Part shown: one piece after another, positions 10,534 to 23,900 of the stretch
How positions within the stretch are numbered: the stretch's first letter is position 1
How the letters are laid out: each line of letters begins with the position of its first letter
Origin: Corynespora cassiicola
Taxonomy: Eukaryota; Ascomycota; Dothideomycetes; Pleosporales; Corynesporascaceae
NCBI GenBank assembly: GCA_022059125.1
Contig: JAEUWY010000020.1
Span: 1,488,001-1,552,000 of the forward strand
DNA length: 64,000 nucleotides
Reading direction: 5' to 3'
Translations under genes and position numbers: made by a program
The notes under the pieces: model-generated
Database searches by the model: none
Seen by the model: the letters and a program-made list of their open reading frames with translations, nothing else
What the model was told of the DNA's origin: nothing

Positions 10534-11369
10534 GCACTGCTCAATTTTCACCATTTATCCCAATATTTATGGGTCATCTTATCTGATCTGCCAGAGCTGA
10601 GGCACTGGAAGCCCAGGCGTATATCCCTATGATGGGGGATTTTTATATTTGTGTTTTGATGGAGTTGATTTCGCGATGTACAAGTAAGGTCGGCTTTTCT
10701 TTTCCATTTTCAAAATACCACATGCTTCACTGGTGGGCTTTGGTGTTCTGGGTTCTTTGGAGCGGGGCGGCGCAAACACATAAGCGATGGGCAGATCTGA
10801 TCTTGCTGCGTGGGCACCGCTTTGTATTGTATAGGAGCACTGGGAAGGGAGACGACTGGGCGACGTGATGAAACGAAACGACAACCGAAAAGCCAAGGAA
10901 GGCGACACGATGAAATGGAAAATCTTGAGCGGGTTCTCTCGCTTTGACATGTCCTACATGCTTTTGCCTTAACTTCGTTCATGCCTGTTAATGCTGCCCT
11001 GCAAATCTTCGAGGCAGCCCATCCCTTGTGGCAATCTCAGGACTTGGGCCCTAATTTCTAGTGTTCCCGGGTCGCACAACCCCAGAAGGCAAGTTCGTGG
11101 AGCAAACCACTCATGGGTGGTGCTGTAGTCAACCAGCCCGCTAGTTTGCTATCCCGAAACAAGCCTAGATCTCCATCTAGACTTCCCTGCATTTTCCGAC
11201 GGAATGATTAGCCACCCGCAGACTCATACCTAAGGAAAATTCTCTTCGCAGTAGTGAGACTGATATATAGCTTTGAACATGGAATAGACACATCTACATC
11301 TCTTCGCATCCAACTCACAGCGGCCGTCAGAGTCCATCCGCACAAAGACCAGAAATTCCAAGTCGCGTA
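10534..11369. other. Intergenic, Scd6 3' region and permease upstream region
   Basis: No gene is supportable. Open frames here are short and unlike known proteins. The stretch serves as the 3' UTR of Scd6 and the promoter of the permease starting at 11370. Confidence 0.6.
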
Positions 11370-13070
11370 ATGGCACCTGCCGACATTGAGAGCAGGGCCT
11401 CGAAGGACGAGGCTGAGAACGTCCCCAAGATGGGCGCAAAAGATGCAGATGTCAATGTTAAAGAGCCAGGTAGATTCAAAAGTCTCTGGAGTCTTCTCTC
11501 AAGGTTGGAAAAAAGAGGTGCTGTCGAGTTGAACGGGTCGGCGCCGGTGCCCTACGAGGATAGGACAGTGACCGAGTACTTTAACATCTTCACACTTTGG
11601 TTTTGTCTGAGCTGCAATCCTTTACCGTAAGTTGAGCTTTTGTATTCGACTACAAATGGCCGATCGACCGGACATGGCCCTGACTAACATGTTTCAAGTA
11701 TCACGTTCGGTATGGTGGGGACCAAGAGCTTCGGGCTGAATCTGCGCGACTCTGCGCTGACGATTCTGTTTTTCACGCTGGCTTCTACTGTTCCGGTGGC
11801 TTATATGAGTACTTGGGGTCCGAGGACGGGGATGCGGCAGTTGGTGCAGGCGCGGTTTGCTTTTGGGTGAGTCTCCGTGGGTGCTGAGGGGTAGCACGAA
11901 GCTGACAGACACATAGCAAGATCTTCGTTTCGGTGTTGATTCTTCTGAATCTAGCGACGCTGACTGGATTCTGCGTCGTCGATTCAGTCATCGGTGGTAT
12001 GGCCTTGTCTGCCGTTACTGATGGGACAACGATTAATGCCACGGCCGGCATCGTCATTATTGCCCTGCTCTCTCTCATGATTGCCTTTTGCGGGTTCAGA
12101 GTGCTGCACTTCTACGAGCGGTATGCGTGGGTGCCCGCTCTGTTTGCCATCATCATCGCCACGGGCTGTGGAGGGAAGCACCTCAAAGAACAGGTGCAAG
12201 CCCCGGCGGCGACCCCACAGCAGGTCCTCTCTTTTGGTGGACTGGTGGCCAGCTTCATGCTTCCTTGGGCGGCCCTAGCAAGCGATTTTTCGACATACAT
12301 GCATCCAAAGGCTCCTCCGTTCCGGATTGCGCTGTACACGTACCTGGGGCTGGCGTTGCCAACGATTCTTCTCATGACCCTCGGCGCGGCTATTGGCGGA
12401 GCTACCCCAAACATCCCATCATGGACTGCCGGCTATGATACCAACTACGCTAGCGGTGTCCTGGCGGCCATGATGCATCCAGCAGGAGGATTTGGCCAGT
12501 TTGTCACTGTCGTACTTGCCGTGAGTTTGTCAAAGAAGAACCATCCTTGTTCTGTCCGCTAACACTTTGCAGTTCAGCATGTTGGGCAACTTGTCAGCGA
12601 CCATGTACAGCATAACACTGAACTTCCAAATGTTCGTGCCATGGTTCTTCAAGATACCGCGCTTTGTCTTCTCCATCGTCATCACGGCGATTGTCGTCGG
12701 CGTTGCCATCGAGGCGGCCAAGTCATTCTTCATCAACTTGGAAAACTTCCTCGGCTTGATCGGCTACTGGTCAGCAGCTTTCATTGGTGTCATCCTTACC
12801 GAGCACATTTTCTTTCGCCGCCAAAACTTCAACTCTTATACCGAGGACGAGGCTGCCTGGGACGACGTCAAGAAGCTTCCTCCAGGGTTTGCCGCGATTA
12901 GCGCGGCTGTCCTCTGCTTCGGACTGGTAATCCCTGGCATGTCGCAGATATGGTTTACTGGACCAATCGCGGAAAAGACTGGAGACATTGGCTTCGAAGC
13001 CGCCTTGGTACTCTCGGCCCTCTTCTACGTGCCCCTGAGGGCCTTGGAGCGAAAAATGTGCGGCAGGTGA
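11370..13070 (+). CDS. NCS1-family purine/cytosine permease
   Basis: The exons are 11370-11626, 11699-11866, 11917-12520 and 12573-13070, about 508 residues, the usual size for fungal Fcy2/FcyB-type transporters. The hydrophilic N-terminus is followed by the family signature around TM1-2 (TVTEYFNIFTLWFCLSCNPL, ITFGMVGTKSFGLNLRDS). A GPRTGMRQLVQARFAFG loop and about ten further membrane segments follow. The pattern is the cytosine/purine permease branch of nucleobase:cation symporter 1, expected in the plasma membrane as an H+ symporter. Which base it carries (cytosine, adenine, guanine, hypoxanthine or a vitamin) cannot be read from the sequence. All intron phases agree and the branch site CTGACTAAC is clear in intron 1. 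Confidence 0.9.
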
Positions 13071-13649
13071 TAGGAGGTTAGATAATGCGTAATGACATAG
13101 CCGGGCTGCCTGCTATTCTAGTGGAGACTAGCTCGATAATCACCGGCTCCTCCGCGAGATAGACCGTCCTCATGGCGAAAACCGGAGGGTTTTGGGGCCT
13201 ACACGTGGTAATCTCTTACATGGTCAGACGCGTCTGCCAATCACGCTTGAGCATGTGAAGACAGGAGGCCCACGTGTGACTCGGGGAACCGTGTTTGGCA
13301 TTAGATGCCGCGCGTGAAGAAGTTCACGAGGAGGAAATTGTTGCTGGATCAAGATTTCCGGTCACGTGACTCTGCCTTACCTCGGTCCAAATGCGGTTCG
13401 CAAATGCGAGTCTGGAGCAGTGACGTTCACAAGCAAAACGGATCCGCAACCCTCATAATGCGGACCTCCACCCTTCCCCTGCTCCGCCCAGTCCTTGATT
13501 TTTGACACCTAGAAAGCTTTCCGGCCCTCGTGCCCCCTTCAATATACCTCTCTGACCAGTTCATTCCTTCAAAAACAGCCTCGTCGCTCCCCCCACGCAC
13601 CCCTCCTTTGATCAGCGACACGTGAAAGACGTGTCGAACAGCTCCTACA
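13071..13649. other. Intergenic, upstream of carrier gene
   Basis: About 580 bp with no gene. Several CACGTG/TCACGTG-like motifs occur (near 13203, 13271 and 13365), which may be bHLH sites for one of the flanking genes. That role is inferred only from the motif. Confidence 0.45.
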
Positions 13650-14791
13650 ATGTCTGAGACCGCAGAGAAATCGCAAGTTAAGCTTGCCGAGTCGACCCAG
13701 TCGGTCCCTTCGAGCACAGCCGCCCAGCAGAGCGACAATGTTGCTCATGCGCTTGCGGGTGCGGGCGGAGGCCTCCTCTCCATGGCCCTGACGTATGCGC
13801 ATCGTTGTGTTTGGGTGGTAGACCTTTGTTAATCTGGGCAGATATCCCCTCATTACCCTCTCCACTCGCGCCCAGGTCGAATCGAAGCGCGCGCAGTCCT
13901 CGACCCTCAATGCCGCGAGGCGCATCATGAAACGGGAAGGCATTTCGGGACTATACGCCGGGCTCGACTCTGCGCTCTTCGGAATCAGCGTTACGAACTT
14001 TGTATACTACTACTGTGTGTGGGATAGATGAACTGGGTATAACACGGCATGCTGACCAGCATAGGGTATGAATGGACCAGGTCTTTCTTCGAGAAGGCTG
14101 CGCTCAAGGCCGGCCGCGCATCCCAGAAGCTCACCACGGTCGAGTCGATGATCGCGGGAGCTCTCGCCGGTAGCGCTACCGTGCTCATTACCAACCCCAT
14201 TTGGGTGATCAACACGCGCATGACGGCGCGCAAGTCCGAGTCGGAGGAGCAGATTCTGCCAGGATCGAAGCCTGCAAAGGCTCCCTCCACCATCGGAACC
14301 CTCCTCTCGCTGATCCGGGAAGAGGGTCCTGCCCGCCTCTTTGCAGGTGTGATGCCTGCCTTGGTGCTCGTCATCAACCCCATCCTGCAGTACACCGTCT
14401 TCGAGCAGTTGAAGAACATGCTGGAGAAGAAGCGCCGGGTCACCCCCACTGATGCCTTCTACCTTGGTGCCCTGGGAAAGCTGCTGGCTACCAGCATCAC
14501 ATACCCCTACATCACCATCAAGAGCAGGATGCATGTTGCGGGCAAGGATGGACCAAAGGAGGACATGCTCACTACCTTCCGCCGAATCGTCAGGGAGGAG
14601 GGCTACGCTGGGCTCTACGGAGGTGAGATTTCCAGGTTTTCGTTGAGAGAGGGGCATCACTGACGCAAGCGCTAGGCATTGGGCCGAAGGTCACCCAGAG
14701 TGTCATTACAGCGGCATTTTTGTTTGCTTTCAAGGATGCCCTGTATGCCTGGACTGTCCAGGCTCGCAGGAAGATTGCTGCGAGGAAGTAA
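13650..14791 (+). CDS. Peroxisomal PMP47/SLC25A17-like adenine nucleotide carrier
   Basis: The exons are 13650-13792, 13842-14014, 14065-14622 and 14676-14791, 329 residues. Three mitochondrial-carrier repeats are visible: YPLITLSTRAQVESKR with FGISVTNFVYYYWYEWTRS, then NPIWVINTRMTARK, then a third repeat with YPYITIKSRMHVAGK. NPIWV and VYYYWYE are typical of the peroxisomal PMP34/PMP47/Ant1 branch rather than of mitochondrial ADP/ATP carriers. These proteins import ATP, or exchange CoA, FAD and nucleotides, across the peroxisomal membrane to support beta-oxidation. All three introns are 49-53 nt. The splice W = T|GG at 14014/14065 is supported by the conserved YYW. Confidence 0.9.
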
Positions 14792-15478
14792 GCGTAGCAA
14801 CTACTGTACGGCACGGTAACAGTGCTCCAATGGAGCAGATGAAAGGTCCCTTCGGAGTGGGACTCTGACTGTTGGGTACGATGTGGGACGACTAGAGGCC
14901 TAAGGGCACAAATGCATGGAGATAAAAAGGCTGCAAATTAAAGCCATCGGGAGCCGCAATACCTCTTACGGCTTGTAAATACTCACGTAATCTACAAGTT
15001 CCGTTTTCATACTAGCCCTCTGCAATTCATCTATGAGAGGCTTTACATGCACTACGCTAAGAGGCTTGCGGAAAGGCGACTACAACCTGCATGTAACTGC
15101 ACACTCATCCATGTACTGCACCGACTTCTTCTTCCGACACTTATCACGGCACTTATCAGCCCAGCCCAGCCCGCCCGCCCGCCTAGAACCTGACAGGATC
15201 CCACTGACCAAGCAGAGCAGACCTCGCGTGCACGCCATGAGCCGACTGCGGGGCAGGTTAGTCGTCAAGCCTTCATTAATCCCACCACACAGCACGCAGG
15301 ATGGACCTGGTACTCGGGACAGTGAAGCCCTATTCCGCGCAGGAAGGATGCACCACCGGAAAGCCCTCGGAAGCTCCCCGAGTACAAAATGACGCGTTTC
15401 TCTCTCCTTCTCTCGCCGCTGCTTGTTTCGCCAATCGTCTGATTCGATTACCGTGCCCTCTACCGAACCGAAAACACC
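14792..15478. other. Intergenic, no gene seen
   Basis: About 690 bp between the carrier and the dehydrogenase. An open frame beginning at 15301 runs into the dehydrogenase frame, but its first part has no similarity to the family, and the better start lies at 15479. Confidence 0.6.
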
Positions 15479-16884
15479 ATGGCCGCCGAACCGTTCAACT
15501 TGAGATGGGGCATCCTAGCCACAGGAGGCATAGCAAAGAGTACATCCATCCCCCACCCACCCACCCACCTATAGATATCCTCTTCATACTCTCTGACCAA
15601 CCACTCCCAGCCTTCTCCAAAGACCTGCTCGTCGACCCCTCCACACGCTCCGCATCCGACATCTCGCACACCATCACCGCCGCCGCATCCTCGACCTCCT
15701 CCGCCCGCGCATCCTCCTTCCTGCGCGAAATCAACGCCCCGCCCACGGCAACAGCGCACGGCTCCTACGCCGCGCTCGCCGCGGACCCGGACGTCGACAT
15801 TGTCTACGTCGCCACGCCGCACTCGCACCACTACCAGAACGTGCGGCTGTGCCTCGAGGCGGGCAAGCACGTCCTGTGCGAGAAGGCCTTCACCGTCAAT
15901 GCCGAGCAGGCGCGCGTCCTGACTGGGATCGCCGAGGAGAGGGGGCTGTTCTTGATGGAGGCGGTGTGGACGCGGTTTTTCCCGTTGGCGAGGGAGGTTA
16001 GGGAGTTTGTGGCGGGTGGGGGGTTGGGGGAGGTGAAGAGGGTGTGGGCGGATTTGAGTTTTTGGAATGATGTTGAGGGCGAGTTTGGGGTGGGGCATAG
16101 GATGGTGAATATGGATCTTGCTGGGGGTGCTTTGTTGGATTGTGAGTTTTTCTCTCTTTTCTCTTCTCTTCTTTTTTTCGTTTTTACTGTGTTTTTGGTC
16201 CGGGTGATTAATGGAAGGGTGTGCAAATGCTGACGATACATCTCAGTGGGCATATACTCGCTCACGTGGGTCTTTCAAATCCTCTACCATATCCTACCAG
16301 AGGAGAAACGCTTGCCGCCAAAGGTCAGCAGTAGCATCACCAAGTATGAGGCTACGGGTTGCGATGAGATGACCAGTGTCCTACTATCGTTCCCCGGGAC
16401 TGGAGCACATGGATTCGCGACGACGAGTATACGGGTATGTTGTGGCCTCTGCTATTCAATGACTTATCCCCAAGTACCAGATTTGATTGCTAAACTACCG
16501 CAGGTTTCCCACAGCCCCAATCCAGATCATCCTTCCCAAGATCCTATCCGCATCCAAGGTACACACGGTGAACTCACCATTGCCTCTCCACCTTATCGAC
16601 CACTTTCTTATACGCTGATACCCGCATTCAACGACAAGCGAGGCAAGCCGGGAGGTTTTGAGTACAAGACCGTCACTCATGAGATTCCTGGTGGCGGACA
16701 TGGAATGTTCTGGGAGGCTGATGAGTGTGCGAGATGCATCAGGGACGGAAAGCTGCAGAGCGAGAAGATGAGCTGGGAAGAAAGCGAGGTCATCATGGAT
16801 GTCATGGACGAGGTACGACGACAAGGAGATTTGAAATATCCCGAGAAGCTAGAGAGTGTGGAGTACCCTTTGGATGGATTTTGA
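15479..16884 (+). CDS. Gfo/Idh/MocA NADP-dependent dehydrogenase (dihydrodiol/D-xylose dehydrogenase type)
   Basis: The exons are 15479-15539, 15611-16141, 16247-16434 and 16504-16884, 386 residues. The N-terminal Rossmann motif is LRWGILATGGIAKTF (G-x-x-x-x-G-G-I-A). It is followed by the family hallmarks DVDIVYVATPHSHHYQN, AGKHVLCEKAF (the E-K-A/P motif with the catalytic Lys) and FLMEAVWTRFFP. In the C-terminal domain LLDLGIYSL matches the G-x-Y motif. EAVWTRF and GIY point to the trans-1,2-dihydrobenzene-1,2-diol dehydrogenase / D-xylose 1-dehydrogenase (NADP+) subfamily, which is common in ascomycetes. It is probably cytosolic. The true substrate is uncertain. Confidence 0.9.
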
Positions 16885-17371
16885 GATGGTCATTTTGCAC
16901 CTGATTAAGCTAGCCAGTATAGTCGAAGCTGAGGTACACCCCCAGCTCCAACTGTAGTCGTTTATGCGGGGAAAAATAGTGACTCACTTCAAAATTGGGC
17001 ACCTATGAGCTCGGACAAGTTTACATGTGGGAATTTGTTATAACGGGCCGTGATATCACCATAGGCTCAAGTAGTATTGCAATCACCACACTTGGGGAAC
17101 TTATTTGCAAAGCACTCTTGTTTCGGTACAGATGTGCTAGGGTACTGAATGTCCTACTTCATCTGTCCGTTTATCCATGCCATTCGTCATTCATGTCCGG
17201 GCAACATCTTGCGAGTCACCTAACGCTCCCCTTCACTCGTTTCCCGAAATTCCATCTGCGTGTCTATCCATGATCCATTGAATCACTTGAGTAGACCGGT
17301 GAGAAAACTACGGATAGCCATTAGCAACCAAAACGAATGGGATATACATGTTACTCACGAGCCTAAGCTCA
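16885..17371. other. Convergent intergenic region
   Basis: This stretch carries the 3' flanks of the plus-strand dehydrogenase and the minus-strand secreted protein. No other feature was seen. Confidence 0.5.
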
Positions 17372-17911
17372 TTAAACTGCCGTATAGACAGTCTTGAGGG
17401 TCGAGTCGGAATCTTTGGTGATGGGAGGAATGTCAGAAACCTTGATGATCGGATAGGTCGTGAACCAACTGATCCACTTGTCTGTTCGATCGAGAGGGTC
17501 GTCGAGGGTGGTGGAAGGAGCGACCGCATCGGTGAGGGCGGGAAAGGCCTCCTTGGATAGTAGAGTGTTTACCTGGGGACGAGGGAGAGGCCGGCTGATG
17601 TGAATGGCTCCGAAGTCCGATATGGAAAGGGTGTCGGTCTCGACAGCAGAGCTTGATGAGGTTGGGGGGTTGTGAGTAGGCCGAGGAGAAGGAGTGCCGC
17701 TCAGACAAGGAGAGGTAATGGCAGAAGAGCGGGCACGGGTAGAAGTAGTAGTAATAGGCTTGCCAGTGGAGGGAGGAGTCGAGCATGCCAAGGTGGACAG
17801 TGGGGGAAGGACCCAAGTCACGGCGCCGTTGCACAAGGTGATGGGGACCAGGCTCGCAGCAGCGAGACCAATGGCGGCACCGAGAGCGATAATGGTGGCA
17901 GAGAACTTCAT
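17372..17911 (-). CDS. Small secreted Ser/Thr/Pro-rich protein, unknown
   Basis: A single exon of 179 residues. The first 19 residues (MKFSATIIALGAAIGLAAA) form a clear signal peptide. The mature part starts SLVPITLCNGAVTWVLPPLS and contains three cysteines close to the N-terminal half. A Ser/Thr/Pro-rich linker follows, then a C-terminal region with no match I recognise (SWFTTYPIIKVSDIPPI). No GPI-type hydrophobic tail is present. I preferred the internal Met at 17911 over an upstream in-frame Met at 18034 because the upstream extension would bury the signal peptide. It could be a cell-wall or effector-like protein, but nothing in the sequence proves that. Confidence 0.55.
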   Translation of the reverse strand: MKFSATIIALGAAIGLAAASLVPITLCNGAVTWVLPPLSTLACSTPPSTGKPITTTSTRARSSAITSPCLSGTPSPRPTHNPPTSSSSAVETDTLSISDFGAIHISRPLPRPQVNTLLSKEAFPALTDAVAPSTTLDDPLDRTDKWISWFTTYPIIKVSDIPPITKDSDSTLKTVYTAV

Positions 17912-20900
17912 GTTGAGTGTGTTTGGAGTGCTCGACTTAAGATTGTGTGTGAACAGATTTGAGAAGTGTGGGGTGGAGGAAGAAGGAAGGAAGAAAGCAG
18001 GGGAAGTGGCGGGGTCCTGGTTATTAACGGACACCCGCCTTCACTTCCAGACGCCACAATTTAGGATGGTGTGATTGTTGGTGAGAGAGGAGGGCGCCTT
18101 CCCTGGATGGAAAATAGGAATAGATTCGAGCAGTGAGAGCTCCCGCGAGTTAGGAAAGTGCGTTGGCGTATCTTATCGGTTGCAGCACAAATGAGGCAGG
18201 CGCCGAGATTAGCAGGCACCTTTCCAGAGTTCCCAAGCGCTTTGGACATCATCCGGGTCTACATGTATGAAGGCTTCAGACTGTGTTGAGATGCTCCGAG
18301 CTCTCCTGCATCCCCCCAAGTCAAGACACTGGCACCAGCCATACAGCAGCTATCTCGGTGGAATCTATCGACGGATCCTGCAGTATCCAAGTCACACATA
18401 TGTCAAGAATGTCGTAGAAGCTATAGATGAGCATTCGTGCCGAGGTAAGTTTGTGTTAGGTCCAATGGGGTCGTGCGTGCCTGGGATACGCCTTTTGATG
18501 GGCTCTTGCAACATTATAGTGCACACAAGTGATGTCCTATTGGACGGAATCGAAATCTATGCCGATAAGAAGGATTGATATCTATCCAGGTATACCTATC
18601 GTACAGGCAGGTAGGGTGAGATTTATCCACGTATGTGATCACGTGTCCCTCTTTTTCGACTAAGAGAGTGAAATACAAAAAGTGACACGGTCGTCATGGC
18701 TCTGCAGGATAGCCAAACGTGTCGGCTATGGCACCAAAAGAATATGCAGAAGCGAGTGCCAGTAGGCTGTCCATTCTCAAGAAGGAAATCTATCTCTTTT
18801 GTCAATAGCATGGTAAATGTTCGTAGATTGCATGTGTTTTAATCCTCGCAGACCATCACCAGCCACTGTTCGCAAATCCTACTAATACCTAACGTGCAGG
18901 GTTGTATGGAAAGGAAGAGCGTGCCCAACAAGTGATTAGCACCCATGTACGTTTACTCAAAGTCCCAGGGGCCTTTTGCGTAGGGTTAGCTACAGGCAAA
19001 ATATGCTACAGGCTGGTGTGCCTTGGAGACATGAGCAAACTAGAAATTAGCAGCACAATGAAAAGAGGTGGGGTGTTATATGGACCCATGTTGTAGTATC
19101 CGAGACATGGCAACTAGGCCAGTGAGTCTGCTGTAGATATCCCCAGACTTGGCGGCAACTCGACAGACCCAGTTAAAAAAAACCCCCCAAAGTTGCCTGG
19201 TGTAGGTATTGCTAACTATGAACCCCATTGATCAGTCGTAGGATACACTGCCCCTGAGCTATGTCTGTTTTGGATACATCGTAGGATCAAGCAGCATCTT
19301 GCGCGGCAAAAGATTGTGATATACTAGGTGAGACTTCTCATGTATGATGGTCCCGTGTTGCTATTGCACCCCACTTGACTATCTACATCCCAGTACGCGC
19401 CCCTGGAAGTTGCCGTGTGGCGGACAGACATGTCGTTTCGACGTTGAAGGATTGACATGGCATTTCCAAATGGCGAGCGGCCCGAAAGCAACAAGAGCAT
19501 ATCTTCATCTCGATGCATTGACATCAACCGCTTTCGGATACCATCTTGAACGATGATTATGAGCGAAGTCAAGTCTTGGCAATGAATATCCCGCAATTTC
19601 CAAGGACATGGTGATACACTCACGTGCTCGATCTACAGGTTTTCCCTGTTGTACGGGGGATCTATGTTTCGGAGAGGAAGACGGATAGCGACTGGATTTG
19701 CTCTTGGCGGCCTAGTGTATACCTCGACTACACATACCAAGCCCGACGACCATGCACGGGGACTATCCTCAGGGCTGCTTCGCGGTGGCGAAAGGATGAT
19801 CGACCGGCTTCTGTTGAACCGCGATGGCATGCCGGGTGCCAGCAAAATGACACAGCGAGGTGGCAGATTTAGACGTGCGGCGGAGCTAGAGGCTTGATAT
19901 TGTCCGCATGCTGGCCGAGGCGGGGGCGGAGGCGGAGGTGTGTCGGATCCCGAAAGATGCATCCTACGCTATGCGCGGGGCCTCCAACCATGGTGGCGAT
20001 GACGCTGGAACACGGCGGAGGATTGGATGTTGGCATGTTATCGATAACCATGGGGGCCATATCCAATACGGTACGTCAGAGTGGCTGGCGACTGGCGATT
20101 GGCGGTCAGGCTGGAAAAGACAGCCATGGCCGAGCAGAGACAGTCCATCCCATGGTACGATTCCGGGTGACATGGGCTACCCCGCCCATCTGTTTGCACG
20201 GCAAAGAGTCACGACGTCGACAAGAGTGCCGGCACGATTCAGTCGACCCACAATTGCGACTCCAGCCGGCCAAGCCGATGATTCATGAAGCTGTTCACCA
20301 CCTCGGGGCGCGTCCTCCCGTGCACTTCTTTCTCAAGGTCCCGTCCCGTCTGTCTCCATGTGCAAGCGGCCTGCCGTCCGACCCCTCACCCCCCCCCCCC
20401 CAAGCAAAGGCTCAAACCCGCCACGCCCACATCTCTTCTCCACACGTCCGCCGTCCAACCTTCCCGTGCGCGCTGCGAGGCCGCCCAATGGCGAGGCACC
20501 ACCAACCTGCCTTCGTATGGCGCTCCGCCCGTAGCAAAACCCCCAGGCGCCCAACACACCTTAGCCCGAACGCCGATCAACACCCTGACCCAGATTGCCG
20601 GGAGGCCAACCCAGGGCGGCATCCCGCCAGTCATGCCAGTCATGCCAGCCATGCCCATGCCCTGCCATATGTGCCCCTCGTGGGACCACCGAGCAAGCGA
20701 AAGTGCGAGCAAGCGAGCTTGCAGCGGCAGCAGAAGCAGCCCGCAGCATGTGGGTGGAAAAACTCTATCCCTTCACCTGCATGCGCTTGCTCTACACCAC
20801 CATCCCAACCATTCTGGATGGTGAAGCTCGCCGATTTTCTGGTGTAGTAGCGCAGCTACTTGCCCTAGTCCATGGCCTTTGCTTTGCTTTTCCCTTTGGA

Positions 20901-23900
20901 GGCAGCCCGCCTTTGCTCACCTAATCAACCAGGGACTCTGCTCCCATGTGGCCTCCCCATGGCAGATGCAGCCAACAGTTCGATACGCTTTAACATCGCC
21001 ACGCACGCGCGCAATTACCATGCCGCCGACGGGCGACCCTGCGTTGTCAGCAAGCAACATGTACTTGGGCTGGTGGGGAGTGGAGCTATCGATAACGAGT
21101 CTCGGAGCTCACCACATCACATGCACACGGGGCGTACGTCCATGTCCGCGTACCTAGGTACGTAAAGTCGGAGAAACTTATTTAGAAGAACTACCTACAT
21201 ACGTACGTGAGCGGGCGTGGGCGCACTGTCCAGCCATTGGCATACTACGCACAAGTGTAGCATGTTGACGTCGCACCGATCTATATTTCCTAATGTACGT
21301 GCATCCAGTCAGCCGTGCATCCTCCGGCATCCTCACTGTCATCTATCGATAGTCTGCTCGGGGCACGGGCATCATCCTCACCATCGTCATCAGCAGTTGC
21401 ACCAACTTCGGCGTCCAGAAAAAAAAAAAACGTCTGCGGAAGCGAGGCCCCCCCTCCGGCCCGCTCAGCTGTCATGGTCAGATTCAGATTAGGTAGATGG
21501 CGATAGAGGGACTGGATTGGATTGGACGTTGGCTCCTCCTGCGCCGCGCGCTTCTTCGCTTGGTTCGGCGCTCGTATTCTTTGCGGTCCATCTCGCTCCC
21601 CATCTCTCTCGTTTGATTTGCTTCAAGGGCCCCCACCCAAGCGAGGACACGACGGACGGACCCAACCCACCCAACGTAGCCCAGGCCCCAGCCCACCGAT
21701 CAAATGTCCGTGGGTACATGAACCGGACTTGACCATTGGAGTTAGATGGCTGTGCAAATATTGGATTTCTGCGGCGGTGCATGGCATGACGATGCCGGTG
21801 GGCAACCAAACGGGACCACGCGCCAGGCAACAAATTTCCATCACTGGGCTGGCTGGGCCAGCTGCATTGAATCCGGTCGAGACATAATTTCCAGCTCTCA
21901 TTTCGACAGAAAGACCTAGTTCAGCGCCCGCTAAACTAGAAGCCGCCCGTCTTGACCCAAAGAGGGTGCACACGCGGTGGTGATTCTGACCTACGGTCCT
22001 GCTTGTCTCACGCAGCAAGGCACACCCCGCTCCTATAGGATGACATTGTATCGTGTGGTATACGGGCCAAAGTTGAGAATTTGCCATACCTACTCGCCCG
22101 TTATGCCCGCACGCCACCCGCCGTTGGGCAAGAGAGGAATGAAAATCCTTGCCATTGAAACATTGGGCATTCATTCTGACAGGCCAAACTAGAGAGTGGT
22201 GTCTATTTGCAGCAGCTTTCGCAAGCTTGAACTAGGGAAACACGGCTAAGCACTAGCCACACTACCCCAAAACGCCCTCAAAACACCGTGCGGTCACGGT
22301 AGCTGGACCTCCAATCGCTATAATAGAATATACACTTCCGCCGAAGGAATCAGAATCACGCGTCTAGTGGGTACTGCCTCATCAAGAGGGGGAGAGAAAC
22401 TGCCCGCCCTCGAGCTCCGCCGCAGCCGCAATGGCCGTCCGCGGTCCAGTTCCGGGTATGGTATCATCGTAGCACGGAGTAACTATCTCCTCGACTGTAT
22501 CCACCGCGGGCGCTGGCGACACAACGGCCTCGGTTCCCGCCATCCTTCGCACGGGATGTCTTGTCAGACTTGATTGCACCGTTTTGATTGCACGTTGACA
22601 GGCTTGACTGAATCGCTGGATCCCGAATCCCCAGATCTTTTAATCAACTAGCCATCTAGCGAGATGGGCATTCCAAGGTTGGGTCCCTCGCGCGTGATGT
22701 CCAAAATGGAGCCATGCCGCTTTGCCGCTCGAATGCCGCTGCCTGTACCGCCAGCCAGCCGGCCAGCCAGACACGATACGGTACGGTACGGTGCAATACC
22801 GTCCCGCCATCCTCCGCCACGCCTGCACCGCTGTACTCGTACCCTACCCTACCCTACCGTTTTGTTCCGCCCCAATCCCCATCCCATCCCGCCCGCCCGG
22901 GTGGCCGGCCAATGTCCAAAATTAAGGGCTACCCACTCTCAGATATGGGCGAAATCCACACCCCTCCCCGTCCCCCCCCCCCATTCTGAGAACAAACAAC
23001 CTATACCCGTCTCCAAAGGGTTGACGCTTGCAATCGAAAAGATCCTACCGCACAATTGCACAAATGGAGTAGCATATAGCATAACCCCCCCCCCCCCCCC
23101 CCCCCCAATTGCTGCTAAACCTCTCCACACAGACAGCATTTCTATAAAAAAAAATTGTGACGAGGATGATCAAATAAAAAAATCTCGAATCGCACGGACC
23201 CCCCCGACAGGCAGACAGACAGAAATGATTGTCAGGTCCGCTTTCGATCAAGTTTAGTTCGACTGCCTCGCTCGGCCTAAACAAAACTGCTTGCTTGCTT
23301 GGGACAGGTTGCCAACTCTTCCCTAGTGCCAAAATTTTCGGGGGGGGGGGACGTTCGTTTTCCCAACCGTGTCCCGTGCGCCCATTGTTTCAGGTCCGCA
23401 AGACACAGACGATCCCGTGCGGTTCTTGCCCCCTCTCGCGTTTCAAACTCGACTGGCGATCCCGGCCGATCTCGTCGGTGTGCGCCCTGCTGCTGCTGCT
23501 AGCAAGCACCGCCCAGCAGGCCAGGCTACCTGTGGACCATGGCGGCCATTTCGTCACCCAACATTGCACCGCACGGCGAAAATCGCGACGATCATGTGTT
23601 TGAAAGTTGAGCATCTGAATTTGCATCTTGCGTCACACCGTACAGGACTGCTTCAGTTTGACTGCTTCGCTGCCTGCATCGGCGTACGCCTGTTCCCCCA
23701 CCCCTTTTCCGCCCCCCCTCCAACCGTGCCGCAGCCAACCAACTCAGCCGTCACCCTCTCAACCCGTGGGCACACAAATTCCTCCAACCAAAATAGGCAA
23801 TCCAACAAAAGAAACAATAACTCAGTAGACGCCGCCCTAGTGGAAAAAAAAGCGGTGGTTGTAATGTTAAAACATACTTCCGACCCGTCGAAGAAGAGAA

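Noticed and set aside
15301..15478. N-terminal extension of the Gfo/Idh/MocA protein
   Set aside because: The extension lacks similarity to the family. The ATG at 15479 followed by an intron gives the proper Rossmann motif.
19894..20847. 317-codon plus-strand open frame
   Set aside because: Composition is His/Pro/Arg/Cys-rich, other long frames overlap it on both strands, and no domain or plausible start context is present.
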